DNA from: Bacteroidota bacterium
Lineage (GTDB): Bacteria > Bacteroidota > Bacteroidia > J057 > JAJTIE01
Reading direction: 5' to 3'
DNA length: 61,860 nt
NCBI GenBank assembly: GCA_019638695.1
Contig: JAHBTG010000009.1
Location: 1-61,860 of the forward strand
The translations under genes were made by a program, and so were the position numbers. Below, piece after piece: positions 17,410-26,653 of the stretch. The notes beneath the pieces were generated by a model. That model worked only from the letters and a program-made list of their open reading frames with translations. It was not told the DNA's origin and ran no database searches. How positions within the stretch are numbered: position 1 is the first letter of the stretch; every line of letters begins with the position of its first letter.

Positions 17410-18783
17410 ATGCCATTAGCCGAGATACTTCACAAGCTGGACCAGTTAAAGGATGAAACGCCAAGGTTAACTCCCGGGCAACTGGTCAAACTACATCACA
17501 AACTGCGGCTGGAGATGAATTATAACTCCAACCGTATGGAGGGGAATACCCTGACCAGGGAAGAGACCCTCTCCGTTATGCGGCAGAACCTGGAAATATA
17601 TCACAAGCCGCTGAAGGATGTGCTTGAAATGAACGGGCATGATAAAGTGATGCAACGTATACTTGATGCTACCGAAGGCCAGTTGCGTATCACCGAAAAG
17701 TTCATCAAAGAGTTGCATACAGGTATTATGAGCGAACCTGATGATCCTGAAAAAGCTGCCCAGATAGGCAAATGGAAAACAAGAGAAAACTACTTATTGA
17801 ACTACAAAGGTGAGCGAGTAGACTTTACGGCACCCAAAGACACACCCCAAGCAGTCAATGAGCTTATCAACTGGCTGGATAGCCAATTATACCAGCCAAT
17901 GGCAAAAGGCAAAACATTTGGTCAGCATCCTGTGCAAACGGCAGCAGAGTTCCATTTGAGGTTTGTGAATATACATCCGTTCTATGATGGCAATGGCCGG
18001 GTAGCACGCCTGCTTACAGGGGTACTGCTCATGGCAGCAGGATATCCCCTACCCCTCATTGCTCTTGATCATAGGGATGCTTATCTTCGATTACTGGCTC
18101 ATGCGCAAGCCTATGAGCAAGATCCTATCCCGTTTTACGCATTTATAGCAGAAAGAGTACTGTACACCCAACAACTGATTGCCCGTGCCGCCCGCAATGA
18201 AAGCCTTGAAGAACCCGATGACCTGGACAAGGAAATTGCTATGCTTGACAGGCAGTTGGAAGCGAAAGAGGGTTTAAAGACGACGAGGGAAGCTGCTGAC
18301 TACAATGGAATTGTATTACCAGGTATCAGAACACTTGCAAAAGAATGCTTAAAAGTGGCTCAAAAATTTGAGCGGTTTTTTATGAAGACAGATTACCAGT
18401 TTCTTATATCTGATAAACACAAAGAATATCCTCTAAACGATTTTATATCTAATATAGATACAGCTGGATTTAATCATCTCAACTGGCCAAATGCGCATAA
18501 CATATACATTCAGATAAGGCTGGAAGGATTTGCCAAGAACAAGGAAAAACCTCATAGTATCTGGCAAGTTCTTGAAATTTCTCTCAATCAATTCAATTAT
18601 GCAGTGAGATATGAGCTTAATTCACCTGAACCTCCATTTACCCGAAGACAACAGGAAATTACCCTGGCCTACCACGAAACCATAACCGATATCCAGGCGC
18701 AGGAAATTGCCCGCCAGCTGGGGAAACACCTTTTGCAGGAGGTCAAAGCCCTGGCAGCCCTGGACACCCCTCCCGCACAATAG
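17410..18783 (+). CDS. Fic family protein (class II, self-inhibited)
   Basis: A 457-residue Fic-fold enzyme that most likely transfers AMP to a protein target. The catalytic motif HPFYDGNGR (residues 189-197) is intact, and the N-terminal inhibitory helix motif SNRMEG (residues 40-45) fits the class II pattern [S/T]xxxE[G/N]. The start at 17410 was chosen because it precedes the conserved region; the frame continues upstream into the DUF58 gene on the other strand. The stretch 18240-18660 is far more AT-rich than its surroundings (16 G or C of 60 at 18421-18480). The C-terminal third has no domain I recognise. Confidence 0.9.
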   Translation: MPLAEILHKLDQLKDETPRLTPGQLVKLHHKLRLEMNYNSNRMEGNTLTREETLSVMRQNLEIYHKPLKDVLEMNGHDKVMQRILDATEGQLRITEKFIKELHTGIMSEPDDPEKAAQIGKWKTRENYLLNYKGERVDFTAPKDTPQAVNELINWLDSQLYQPMAKGKTFGQHPVQTAAEFHLRFVNIHPFYDGNGRVARLLTGVLLMAAGYPLPLIALDHRDAYLRLLAHAQAYEQDPIPFYAFIAERVLYTQQLIARAARNESLEEPDDLDKEIAMLDRQLEAKEGLKTTREAADYNGIVLPGIRTLAKECLKVAQKFERFFMKTDYQFLISDKHKEYPLNDFISNIDTAGFNHLNWPNAHNIYIQIRLEGFAKNKEKPHSIWQVLEISLNQFNYAVRYELNSPEPPFTRRQQEITLAYHETITDIQAQEIARQLGKHLLQEVKALAALDTPPAQ

Positions 18784-18933
18784 TCCTACCTTCTCCCCCG
18801 CTTCATAAGTTAAATATTCGGCCGCCCGGTGATTACTCCGGTCGGGATTTCTCCCTAGAGTGTCAAATACCCAATTTTCTTGCTTTTTACGGCGCTATGC
18901 AGGGCATAGCGGCCCCCTCCGTACCTTTGTAGT
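18784..18933. other. Intergenic region with small hairpins
   Basis: It holds a short GGGA/TCCC hairpin (18844-18855) that looks like a decayed intergenic repeat, and a perfect 8-bp inverted repeat CGCTATGC / GCATAGCG (18893-18900 and 18904-18911) directly before the thioesterase promoter box. No coding sequence is apparent. Confidence 0.4.
18922..18929 (+). promoter_or_regulatory. TAnnTTTG -7 box of the thioesterase gene
   Basis: TACCTTTG, a perfect match, ends 4 nt before the ATG at 18934. An 8-bp inverted repeat sits 10 nt upstream of it. Confidence 0.58.
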
Positions 18934-19461
18934 ATGAAAACGAAGACTCCCCGGGAATCCTATACCGAGATCACCGAGATGGTGCTGCCCAACGATACCA
19001 ACCCGCTGGGTAACCTTATGGGGGGCCAGCTGCTGCACCTCATGGACATTGCGGCCGCCATTGCCGCCGGGCGCCATAGCAACCGCGTGTGTGTGACCGC
19101 CTCTGTAGACTTTGTGGACTTCAAAGGCCCTATCAAACTGGGCGAAGTGGTGATCATCTCCGCTTCGGTCACCCGCGCGTTCACCACCAGCATGGAGGTG
19201 AAGCTGTGGGTATTTGCCGAAAATACCCTAACCGGCGTGCGCAGGGAATGCAACTCGGCCTATTACACCTTTGTGGCGGTGGACCAGGGCGGGCAGCCTA
19301 TCCCGGTCAATAAACTGAAACCCGAAACACCAGAGGAGCAGGAGCTCTATGAAGGGGCGCTCCGCCGCCGCGAGCTGCGCCTGATCCTGGCCGGCCGCCG
19401 CAGCCCGGAGGAGGTTAATACGCTGAAGGATCTGCTGCAACAGCGCGTAGAACAGTCCTGA
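18934..19461 (+). CDS. Acyl-CoA thioesterase (hotdog fold, YciA/BFIT type)
   Basis: A 175-residue cytoplasmic hotdog protein that hydrolyses acyl-CoA. Recognisable are the opening TEMVLPNDTNPLGNLMGGQLLHLMDIAAAIAA with the catalytic Asn/Asp region, followed by ASVDFVDFKGPIKLGEVV and the strand EVKLWVFAEN. Single-domain length. The ABC-F gene follows after 37 bp with its own box. The acyl chain preference cannot be read from sequence. Confidence 0.9.
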   Translation: MKTKTPRESYTEITEMVLPNDTNPLGNLMGGQLLHLMDIAAAIAAGRHSNRVCVTASVDFVDFKGPIKLGEVVIISASVTRAFTTSMEVKLWVFAENTLTGVRRECNSAYYTFVAVDQGGQPIPVNKLKPETPEEQELYEGALRRRELRLILAGRRSPEEVNTLKDLLQQRVEQS

Positions 19462-19474
19462 CAACATCCCCAAG

Positions 19475-19482
19475 TACTTTTG
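19475..19482 (+). promoter_or_regulatory. TAnnTTTG -7 box of the ABC-F gene
   Basis: TACTTTTG ends 16 nt before the ATG at 19499. A second, imperfect TAACTTG follows at 19487-19493. Confidence 0.5.
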
Positions 19483-19498
19483 GGCGTAACTTGCGCCC

Positions 19499-21388
19499 AT
19501 GATTCTGCTCTCGGCCGAAAACCTGACCAAGCATTACGGCGATAAGGTCCTGTTCCAGGACATACGACTGGGGCTGGCCCAGGGAGACAAGGTGGCCCTT
19601 GTGGCACGCAACGGCACCGGCAAAAGCACCTTGCTGAGCGTACTGGCAGGCACAGAAGCCGCGGACAGCGGCAAGGTAGTCTGGCGCAACGGCATCCGCA
19701 TGGGGATATTATTGCAGCAACCGGATATCATCCCCCACCTCAGCGCGCTGGAGAATATCCTGATGGCCGACGACCCCATACAGCAGGCCATTCGCCAGTA
19801 TGAGCTGCACACAGACCCCGGGAACCCGGCGCCCGACCCGGAGGCATTGCAGGAAGCGCTGGCCCACATGGATGCCCTGCAAGCCTGGGACTTTGAGGCC
19901 CGCGTCAAACAGGTGCTGTACGGACTGGGCTTGCAGCACCACCTGCAACAGGCCGCAGGCACCCTCAGCGGCGGGCAGCAGAAACGCCTGGCACTGGCCC
20001 GCCTTCTGCTCTCTGAACCAGATATGCTGCTCCTGGACGAACCCACCAACCACCTCGATCTGGATATGACCGAATGGCTGGAGGAATGGTTGCAGCGAAG
20101 CCAGGCCACGCTGCTGCTCGTTACCCACGACCGCTGGTTCCTAGATGGCGTCTGTAACCGCATTTATGAGCTGGAGGGCGGGCAATTGCATACCTATGAA
20201 GGCAACTATGGGTATTACCTGGAGAAAAAAGCCGAACGCGAAGCCGCAGAAGCCACCCGGCAGGATAAGCTGCGTTCTTACCTGCGCAAGGAACTGGAAT
20301 GGATGCGCCGCCAACCCAAGGCGCGTACCACCAAGAGCAAAGCGCGCCAGGATACTTTCCATGAACTGAGTGAAGAGACGGGCACCCGCAAGCCCGAGCC
20401 CGAACTGTTATTCCAGATCAAAACCACTCCCTATGGCTCCAAAGTAGCCGAGCTTAAGCAGTTGCGCAAGGCTTACGGAGACCGCACCCTGCTCGCCAAG
20501 TTCAGCTATGTCTTCAAGCGGGGCGAACGTGTGGGGCTCCTGGGTCCCAATGGAGCCGGCAAAAGCACCTTTCTCAAGTTGCTGCTGGGACTGGAAGCGC
20601 CCGATAGCGGCAAGGTAGAACTGGGCGAAACCATTATTCCCGGTTATTACCGGCAGGACGGCCTCCAGGCAAAGCCTGGCCAGCGGGTATTGCAGGTGGT
20701 GAAGGACATTGCAGAGAACCTGCCATTGACGAATGGCAGCAGCCTGCCCGCAGCGCAGTTTCTCAACCGTTTCGGCTTTGGTTACGGTATGCACCAGACA
20801 GAGGTGGAGAAGCTGAGCGGAGGGGAACGCCGGCGCCTGCACCTGCTTACCGTGCTGATTCGCAACCCCAATCTGCTCATTCTGGATGAGCCTACCAATG
20901 ACCTGGACCTGCCTACCCTTAACCTACTGGAAGAGTTTCTCCTGCACTACACAGGTACGCTCATCATCGTGTCTCACGACCGCTATTTCCTGGATCGCCT
21001 GGTAGATCATCTGCTGGTATTTGACGGGAAAGGAGAAGTGCAGGATTTCCCAGGTAATTACCAGCAGTGGCGGACTCATCTGCAGGCAGAAGCCGGGAAA
21101 GCTAAAGCCCAACCACAGGAATCCCCGCAGAGATCCGCTGCCGAGGACAAGAAGCCCTTGCGGCAAAATCCCACAGCCAAGCTTAGCAACAAGGAGCAAC
21201 GCGAACTGCAGGACCTGGATGCGCGCATCCCTGCCATGGAAACAGAACTGGCAGAACTGGCCCGCCAGTTACAGGAAGCCACCCTGGACTATACAGAACT
21301 GGCGGCCGTGGGTGCCAGGCACCAGCAGTTGCAGGAGGAGCTGGATGACGTGATGCTGCGATGGATGGAGCTGACTGAACGCAGCTAA
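19499..21388 (+). CDS. uup: ABC-F ATPase, Uup-like
   Basis: A 629-residue soluble protein with two ABC domains and no membrane segment. First Walker A ARNGTGKST (residues 36-44; Ala in place of the first Gly), signature LSGGQQKRLALAR, Walker B MLLLDEPTNHLD. Second Walker A GPNGAGKST, signature LSGGERRRLHLL, Walker B LLILDEPTNDLD. The linker is charged and helical (RKELEWMRRQPKARTTKSKARQ in parts), and the C terminus is a coiled coil as in Uup. ABC-F proteins act on the ribosome, and Uup also affects transposon excision. The Uup assignment within ABC-F is likely. Confidence 0.88.
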   Translation: MILLSAENLTKHYGDKVLFQDIRLGLAQGDKVALVARNGTGKSTLLSVLAGTEAADSGKVVWRNGIRMGILLQQPDIIPHLSALENILMADDPIQQAIRQYELHTDPGNPAPDPEALQEALAHMDALQAWDFEARVKQVLYGLGLQHHLQQAAGTLSGGQQKRLALARLLLSEPDMLLLDEPTNHLDLDMTEWLEEWLQRSQATLLLVTHDRWFLDGVCNRIYELEGGQLHTYEGNYGYYLEKKAEREAAEATRQDKLRSYLRKELEWMRRQPKARTTKSKARQDTFHELSEETGTRKPEPELLFQIKTTPYGSKVAELKQLRKAYGDRTLLAKFSYVFKRGERVGLLGPNGAGKSTFLKLLLGLEAPDSGKVELGETIIPGYYRQDGLQAKPGQRVLQVVKDIAENLPLTNGSSLPAAQFLNRFGFGYGMHQTEVEKLSGGERRRLHLLTVLIRNPNLLILDEPTNDLDLPTLNLLEEFLLHYTGTLIIVSHDRYFLDRLVDHLLVFDGKGEVQDFPGNYQQWRTHLQAEAGKAKAQPQESPQRSAAEDKKPLRQNPTAKLSNKEQRELQDLDARIPAMETELAELARQLQEATLDYTELAAVGARHQQLQEELDDVMLRWMELTERS

Positions 21389-21399
21389 ATACCTTGGGG

Positions 21400-22302
21400 C
21401 TATTTCTCTACCTTGGAGAATATCTGCTCCAGTACGCTTTTGTACTGGGTGTATTTATACAGATTCTCATTCTTGAGGATGGAACCCAGCAGCAGGTTAT
21501 TGACCTGTTCCTTGCCGGCGCCTTCTTTTGTCAGGCAGAGAAGATGAGAAAGCAATAGTTCATAGTATTTGTCCAGGTAATAGCTCTTATAGCTCTGTCT
21601 GCCTTTTCCTTCCTCAACTACCATCTCAAAGTCAGGGAAATACAGGTCTGTGAACCTGAAGTAATCAGAACCGTTTACCTTAGGGTATTTCCTGATGTGC
21701 TCATAGGCGGTCCTGGTATTTGGCGGGTTCACCACATTCATGTAGCCCCAGATAACCCTGCCGCAGAAATCAAAACACCGCAGGAAGAAGATGCCCTGTT
21801 CGGTATCGTCCGCAAATCCATATTCCCGGAGCTTAAGGTCTGCTTTGGAGAGATCAAAGGGCTTGTTCTTATTGCCTACGCCTGTAAACAGCATGCTATA
21901 ATAGCTGTCCACAAGTTCATAGACGGGGGTAGCTTCCACATCCAGGCTGTCAATAAGCGCATCATATGATTGGGCGCTTTCTTCGCGCATGCGCCAGTTG
22001 AGCCGCCGGATGATGTACAGGTTCTTCAGCACCTTGTCGGACGGGCGTACCAGGTAAGTCCTGGACAACAGTTTATTATGGGTGCTGATGGTCTCAAGGA
22101 TAAAAGAGGTCTCAGCCGCCAGGCTTTGGGGAGCCGAACCGCTCAACCCTTTGAGTTCTCCTGCAGAAGGCGCATTGGCAAACATATAATCCTTGTATGC
22201 CTTTCCCAGGGCAACCAGGTGGGCATTGCGGGAAGCATCGCCACCCCATACCAGCGGGGCTTGCAGGACAAGCACCAGCATACAGAACATCCAGTGTTTC
22301 AT
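21400..22302 (-). CDS. Secreted protein of unknown function, 300 aa
   Basis: Signal peptide MKHWMFCMLVLVLQAPLVWGG, then an alpha-helical, charged mature part with many Tyr, Leu and Lys. There is no lipobox or sorting domain. I recognise no family. A TATATTCG box (22308-22315, one mismatch from TAnnTTTG) ends 5 nt before the start codon. It converges on the ABC-F gene with an 11-bp gap. A real gene by signal peptide and promoter position; role unknown. Confidence 0.75.
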   Translation of the reverse strand: MKHWMFCMLVLVLQAPLVWGGDASRNAHLVALGKAYKDYMFANAPSAGELKGLSGSAPQSLAAETSFILETISTHNKLLSRTYLVRPSDKVLKNLYIIRRLNWRMREESAQSYDALIDSLDVEATPVYELVDSYYSMLFTGVGNKNKPFDLSKADLKLREYGFADDTEQGIFFLRCFDFCGRVIWGYMNVVNPPNTRTAYEHIRKYPKVNGSDYFRFTDLYFPDFEMVVEEGKGRQSYKSYYLDKYYELLLSHLLCLTKEGAGKEQVNNLLLGSILKNENLYKYTQYKSVLEQIFSKVEK

Positions 22303-22361
22303 ACAAGCGAATATACTGGAAAGCGGTTAATGTTACCGGCATTTCCACGCTATCAGATAGC

Positions 22362-22592
22362 TCAGGATTTTAGTTTTCCCACCACGGGAAAACCCTCAAA
22401 TACCCTGTCGGTATGAGGTGAGCGGTCCATATGCTCGGTCAGGTCGCAGCCTGCCCAGTGCTGGTAATGTTTGCCATTGGTCCAGAGCTTGCTCTGGCTG
22501 ACGTCATAGATAATACCCTGGTAGCAAGTCCAGATCTCCGGGCGGTCCTGGCCATTGCGCAGGGCTAATTCAGCAGCAGTGTACTCTTGCAT
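22362..22592 (-). CDS. Cytochrome b5-like haem-binding domain protein
   Basis: A 76-residue protein that is almost only a cytochrome b5-like domain: YTAAELALRNGQDRPEIWTCYQGIIYDVSQS followed by the haem-ligand region KHYQHWAGCDLTEHM and FEGFPVVGKL. His in KHYQHW and in the SPHTD region are candidate axial ligands. The frame is open upstream to an ATG at 22757, but that part has no family similarity, so the ATG at 22592 is preferred. No signal peptide, so probably cytoplasmic. The electron partner is unknown. Confidence 0.82.
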   Translation of the reverse strand: MQEYTAAELALRNGQDRPEIWTCYQGIIYDVSQSKLWTNGKHYQHWAGCDLTEHMDRSPHTDRVFEGFPVVGKLKS

Positions 22593-22912
22593 GAGCAAAA
22601 TAACGGGACTTTGTGCGAATTTGGCAAAACCCGTAAGCCCATGCAAGGCTTGCCGCAAGTTATTAGCCCGGCCCGTTTCCGGGTATCCATATTTAGACCT
22701 AGTAGCTATTTCCTCAAAAATGCGGTTCTCTTCCCAGAGCGGTATGCCTATAGGCATAAATACTCATATAACTTCTCTGGTAAAAATGCGATTTACAGCA
22801 TATAACTTTCCTGTTTCTGGTATTTTATCAATTCAGCAATAATCAGGATGTAATTCTTTCAGACGAATAGCAACTTTGTTCCCCCTGCATCCGCAAATAA
22901 TAGTTCCAGGCT
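22593..22912. other. AT-rich intergenic region with a 16-bp palindrome
   Basis: About 320 bp between the divergent cytochrome b5 and PAS-ladder genes. It contains the perfect 16-bp palindrome TATGCCTATAGGCATA at 22743-22758 and a CAACTTTG sequence (22871-22878, one mismatch from the -7 consensus) 35 nt before the PAS gene. If the longer reading frame of the cytochrome gene were used, the palindrome would overlap its start codon. I see no other gene. Confidence 0.4.
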
Positions 22913-25900
22913 ATGAAAACACCCTCCTCTCTGTCGTCGAATCCTTCCGCTGCATTTTCCTCCACCTTTACACTGAGAACCCGGCTCGCCCTGATCATGG
23001 CGCTTTCTGCCCTGGCATTGGCGGGCTTTGGATGGTGGAGCCTTTCCAGGCTGTCAGATACCGCCAACCGGCTGGCAACGCTGGCACAGCAGGGCCAGTC
23101 TGCCGCACAGCAAACCAGCCACCTCAAAGGACTGCTTGCAGAACGCCATGCCCAAATCGGCAAACTGCGACTGGCCTACACAGAAGGTACAGCCGATATG
23201 CAGCTGATGCTGGAAACCAAGTTGCAGGGGCTTAATGAGCTGCTGGGCAAGGAGATAGCCGCTTTATCTACCCGGGAAGGAATGGCACTGGGCAACGAAG
23301 CCAAAGATCAGTTCAACTACCAGGCCACACTGTATGTGTCTTATATGAAGCAGTTGCAGGACAGCCTGCGCACCGGCAATATGGCCTTTGCAGACCGCAC
23401 CCTGTCCCACATGCTCACCCCTGCCTATATGAGCATGGACCAGCACCTCAATGCCGTGGCGGAACAACAGCAGGCGCGGCAGGAGGCTGCCATCCTGGCC
23501 ATAGGCAATGAGTCTCAGACCTATCGCACCACGGGGATCATACTGCTGGTATTAGGTGGTTTGCTGTTGCTATGCTTTCCTGTAGTACTCTTCTGGGGAG
23601 TAGTGCGGCGCATGAGCGTCATACAGCCCATCCTGGAACGCTTGCAAAAGGGCGAACTCAGCGAAGAAGCGTTGCCCGAAGGGAATGACGAAGTGGGCAA
23701 GATAGCACGGGGCATCAATACCGTATCCCACAACCTGGCACAGGCTGCCAGCTTCGCACATGCTGTGGGGCAAAACCAGTTCGATGCTCCCTTTGAAGCC
23801 GCTGGGGAAAACGACCTGCTGGGCTCGGCGCTGGTGGATATGCGCGACCGCCTGCGGGACGTGGCCGAAGACGAAGCCCGCCGTAGCTGGGCCATTCGCG
23901 GAATGGCGCAGTTTGGCGAGATCCTGCGAGCGCACCAGGACCTGGACACCTTTGCAGACCAGATCATCAGCAACCTCACCCGGTATATAGACGCCGTACA
24001 GGGGGCGTTCTTCATCCTGCAGGACGAAGGGCAGGGCAAGCCCAGCCTCAAGCTGGCCGGTTGTTATGCCTATGACCGTAAGAAGTATGTAGACCGCACC
24101 TTTGCCCTGGGCGAAGGACTCGCCGGACAATCCGCACTGGAACGGGCCACCATTTGTATCACGGAGGTTCCCCAGAACTATGTATCCATTACCAGCGGCC
24201 TGGGGCAAGCCAACCCGCAAGCATTGCTGGTAGTCCCCCTCATCAGCAATGATACGCTCTTTGGCGTGCTGGAATTCGCCGCATTCAGGCACTTCCCTCC
24301 GCATGTGGTGGAGTTCGTGGAGAAGCTGGCAGAGAATATTGCCAGCACCCTCACACACGTGAAGAACAACGAACGCACCATGCTGCTGCTGGAAGAAACC
24401 CAGCGCATGACGGAGGCACTGAAGACCAACGAAGAGGAGCTGCGCCAGAACATGGAAGAGCTGCATGCCACGCACGAAGAAATGAAGCGTGTGCAGCTGG
24501 AAATGGCCGGCCAGGTCAACGCCCTGAACAATGCCGCGCTGGTCAGCGAAGCAGACATCAAGGGAGATATTATCTACTGCAACGATACCTTCTGCCTGGT
24601 GGCCAAGTATACCCGCGAGGAGCTCATGGGTAAGAATCACCGCCTCCTCAAAAGCGGCCACCAGCCGCAGGAACTCTTTGAGGACCTCTGGGCCACTGTA
24701 TCCAAAGGCAAGGTGTGGCAGGGAGAAGTAAAGAACCGCGCCAAAGACGGCACCTACTACTGGGTGGCCGCCACCATTACCCCTGTACTGGGATCGGATG
24801 GCAAACCCACCAAGTACATAGGCGTACGCTTTGACATTACGCTCCAGAAGCAGCAGGATGCCCAGATCTCACACCAGCTGGAAGAAGCCCAGGCACAAGA
24901 GGAAGAGCTGCGCCAGAACTCGGAAGAAATGGCTGCCCAGCAGGAAGAAATGGCCCGCATCCAGCTGGAACTCAAAGGACAAGTAGATGCGCTCAACAAT
25001 GCCGCGCTGGTCAGCGAAGCAGACATCAAAGGGGATATCATCTACTGCAACGATACCTTCTGCCTGGTGGCCAGGTATACCCGCGAGGAATTGCTGGGAC
25101 ACAATCACCGCCTCCTCAAGAGCGGCCACCAGCCACAGGAGCTCTTTGAAGACCTATGGGCCACCGTATCCCGCGGCAAGGTATGGCGGGGCGAGGTAAA
25201 GAACCGCGCCAAGGACGGCTCCTACTACTGGGTGGCCGCCACTATCACTCCCGTGCTGGGTACAGACGGCCGGCCGGTAAAATACATCGGGGTGCGGTTT
25301 GATATTACCGATCAGAAAGCCCAGGAGGAACATATTCGCCAGGTACTGGAAGAAAGCCAGGCACAAGAGGAAGAACTGCGCCAGAATGCCGAAGAAATGG
25401 CCGCACAGCAGGAGGAGATGGCCCGCGTGCAGCTTGAACTGAAAGGACAGGTGGACGCCCTCAATGCGGCAGCGCTGGTGAGCGAGGTAGACCTCAAAGG
25501 GGATATCATCTATTGCAACGATACCTTCTGCCTGGTGGCCAAGTATACCCGCGAGGAGCTCATGGGCAATAACCACCGTATGCTCAAAAGCGGCCACCAG
25601 CCACAGGAACTGTTCGAAGATCTCTGGGCCACCGTATCCGGCGGTAAGGTATGGCGGGGCGAGGTGAAGAACCGTGCCAAGGACGGCTCCTACTACTGGG
25701 TAGCGGCTACCATCAGTCCCGTGATGGGAGCAGACGGCCGTCCGGCGAAGTACATCGGAGTGCGCTTTGATATTACCGGGCAAAAAGCACAGGAAGATCA
25801 GGTGCGGAAGGTACTGGAAGAAACCCAGGCGCAGGAAGAAGAGCTACGCCAGAATGCCGAAGAAATGGCTGCGCAGCAGGAAGAGATGGCCCGCCTGCAG

Positions 25901-26644
25901 GCAGAGCTGCAAGGCCAGCTCAAAGCCATCAACCGCAGCACCGCTGTAGTGGAATTTGACATCCGGGGCAATATCATCCAGGCCAATGATATCTTCCTTA
26001 ACCTGATGAGTTACAGCCTCCAGGAGGTGCAGGGTCGTCATCACCGCATGTTTGTAGACAGCGGCATGGCGGTTTCCGACACCTACAAGCGGTTTTGGGA
26101 AGACCTGCAAAACGGGCAGTTCATCAGCGGAGAGTTCCGCCGCATAGCCAAGGATGGCAGTTCCCGCTGGATACAGGGCAGCTATAACCCCGTGTTCAAC
26201 AATGATGGCGTGCTCTATAAGATCGTGAAATTTGCCACCGATGTGACGGAAAGCAAACTGCGCGACCTGGCGGTAGAAGAAGAACTGGCCCGTGTGCGCC
26301 AGTCTGAAAGCCAGTTGCGCCAACAACTGGCCATCCTGCAACACCAGGCGCTTATAGAAATTACGGAAAACGGCGAGATAGGTGCCATTAGTCCGGGTTT
26401 GCTGGCAGTAGCCGGGTATGAATCAGCAGAGCTGAACGGTAAGCAGATAGAAATGCTCACGGGCAACGTAGATACTACGGGTAAAGACCTGTACCACAAG
26501 CTGGCCAGCCAGCAAAGCCAGCAGCAGAACTTCACCATCATCACCAAATCCGGTGAAAAGATGCTGCTGCACGGGTACTTCAGCCGGATGCACAATAACG
26601 GGCATGAGAAGGTCATAGGCATGCTGAACCTGCAGACTCAATAG
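22913..26644 (+). CDS. Membrane PAS-ladder sensor without kinase domain, 1243 aa
   Basis: An inner-membrane sensor. Order: TM1 (about 24-43), a periplasmic helical region with Gln/Leu heptads (to about 205), TM2 (about 207-228), a HAMP-like linker, GAF domain (about 340-480), coiled coil, three tandem PAS-plus-coiled-coil units of exactly 156 residues each (534-689, 690-845, 846-1001), a divergent fourth PAS (from 1002) and a last PAS-like segment. No histidine kinase, GGDEF or methyl-accepting motif follows. The histidine kinase gene begins 9 nt later, so output probably passes to that partner. The repeats are also near-identical in DNA. Confidence 0.9.
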   Translation: MKTPSSLSSNPSAAFSSTFTLRTRLALIMALSALALAGFGWWSLSRLSDTANRLATLAQQGQSAAQQTSHLKGLLAERHAQIGKLRLAYTEGTADMQLMLETKLQGLNELLGKEIAALSTREGMALGNEAKDQFNYQATLYVSYMKQLQDSLRTGNMAFADRTLSHMLTPAYMSMDQHLNAVAEQQQARQEAAILAIGNESQTYRTTGIILLVLGGLLLLCFPVVLFWGVVRRMSVIQPILERLQKGELSEEALPEGNDEVGKIARGINTVSHNLAQAASFAHAVGQNQFDAPFEAAGENDLLGSALVDMRDRLRDVAEDEARRSWAIRGMAQFGEILRAHQDLDTFADQIISNLTRYIDAVQGAFFILQDEGQGKPSLKLAGCYAYDRKKYVDRTFALGEGLAGQSALERATICITEVPQNYVSITSGLGQANPQALLVVPLISNDTLFGVLEFAAFRHFPPHVVEFVEKLAENIASTLTHVKNNERTMLLLEETQRMTEALKTNEEELRQNMEELHATHEEMKRVQLEMAGQVNALNNAALVSEADIKGDIIYCNDTFCLVAKYTREELMGKNHRLLKSGHQPQELFEDLWATVSKGKVWQGEVKNRAKDGTYYWVAATITPVLGSDGKPTKYIGVRFDITLQKQQDAQISHQLEEAQAQEEELRQNSEEMAAQQEEMARIQLELKGQVDALNNAALVSEADIKGDIIYCNDTFCLVARYTREELLGHNHRLLKSGHQPQELFEDLWATVSRGKVWRGEVKNRAKDGSYYWVAATITPVLGTDGRPVKYIGVRFDITDQKAQEEHIRQVLEESQAQEEELRQNAEEMAAQQEEMARVQLELKGQVDALNAAALVSEVDLKGDIIYCNDTFCLVAKYTREELMGNNHRMLKSGHQPQELFEDLWATVSGGKVWRGEVKNRAKDGSYYWVAATISPVMGADGRPAKYIGVRFDITGQKAQEDQVRKVLEETQAQEEELRQNAEEMAAQQEEMARLQAELQGQLKAINRSTAVVEFDIRGNIIQANDIFLNLMSYSLQEVQGRHHRMFVDSGMAVSDTYKRFWEDLQNGQFISGEFRRIAKDGSSRWIQGSYNPVFNNDGVLYKIVKFATDVTESKLRDLAVEEELARVRQSESQLRQQLAILQHQALIEITENGEIGAISPGLLAVAGYESAELNGKQIEMLTGNVDTTGKDLYHKLASQQSQQQNFTIITKSGEKMLLHGYFSRMHNNGHEKVIGMLNLQTQ
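24512..25915 (+). repeat. Three tandem 468-bp coding repeats (PAS plus coiled coil)
   Basis: Units at 24512-24979, 24980-25447 and 25448-25915 have identical length (468 bp, 156 codons) and long identical DNA stretches, for instance around the CNDTFCLVA and EELRQN coding segments. Units 2 and 3 differ at 12 of the first 110 or so residues. Each unit is one PAS domain and its linking helix. A fourth unit at 25916 keeps the frame but is divergent. Confidence 0.92.
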
Positions 26645-26653
26645 CCCGCGGCC

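Noticed and set aside
18893-18911. Terminator for the Fic gene at the CGCTATGC/GCATAGCG repeat
   Set aside because: It is not followed by a T run and lies directly before the thioesterase promoter box, so an operator-like or neutral role fits better.
22593-22757. Longer N terminus for the cytochrome b5-like protein
   Set aside because: The additional 55 residues are not similar to any haem protein and the shorter start gives the typical family length; kept as an alternative only.
24512-25915. Tandem repeat as assembly artefact
   Set aside because: The units differ at scattered codons, including conservative protein changes, and keep reading frame, so they are real copies and not collapsed or duplicated reads; only copy number is still uncertain.
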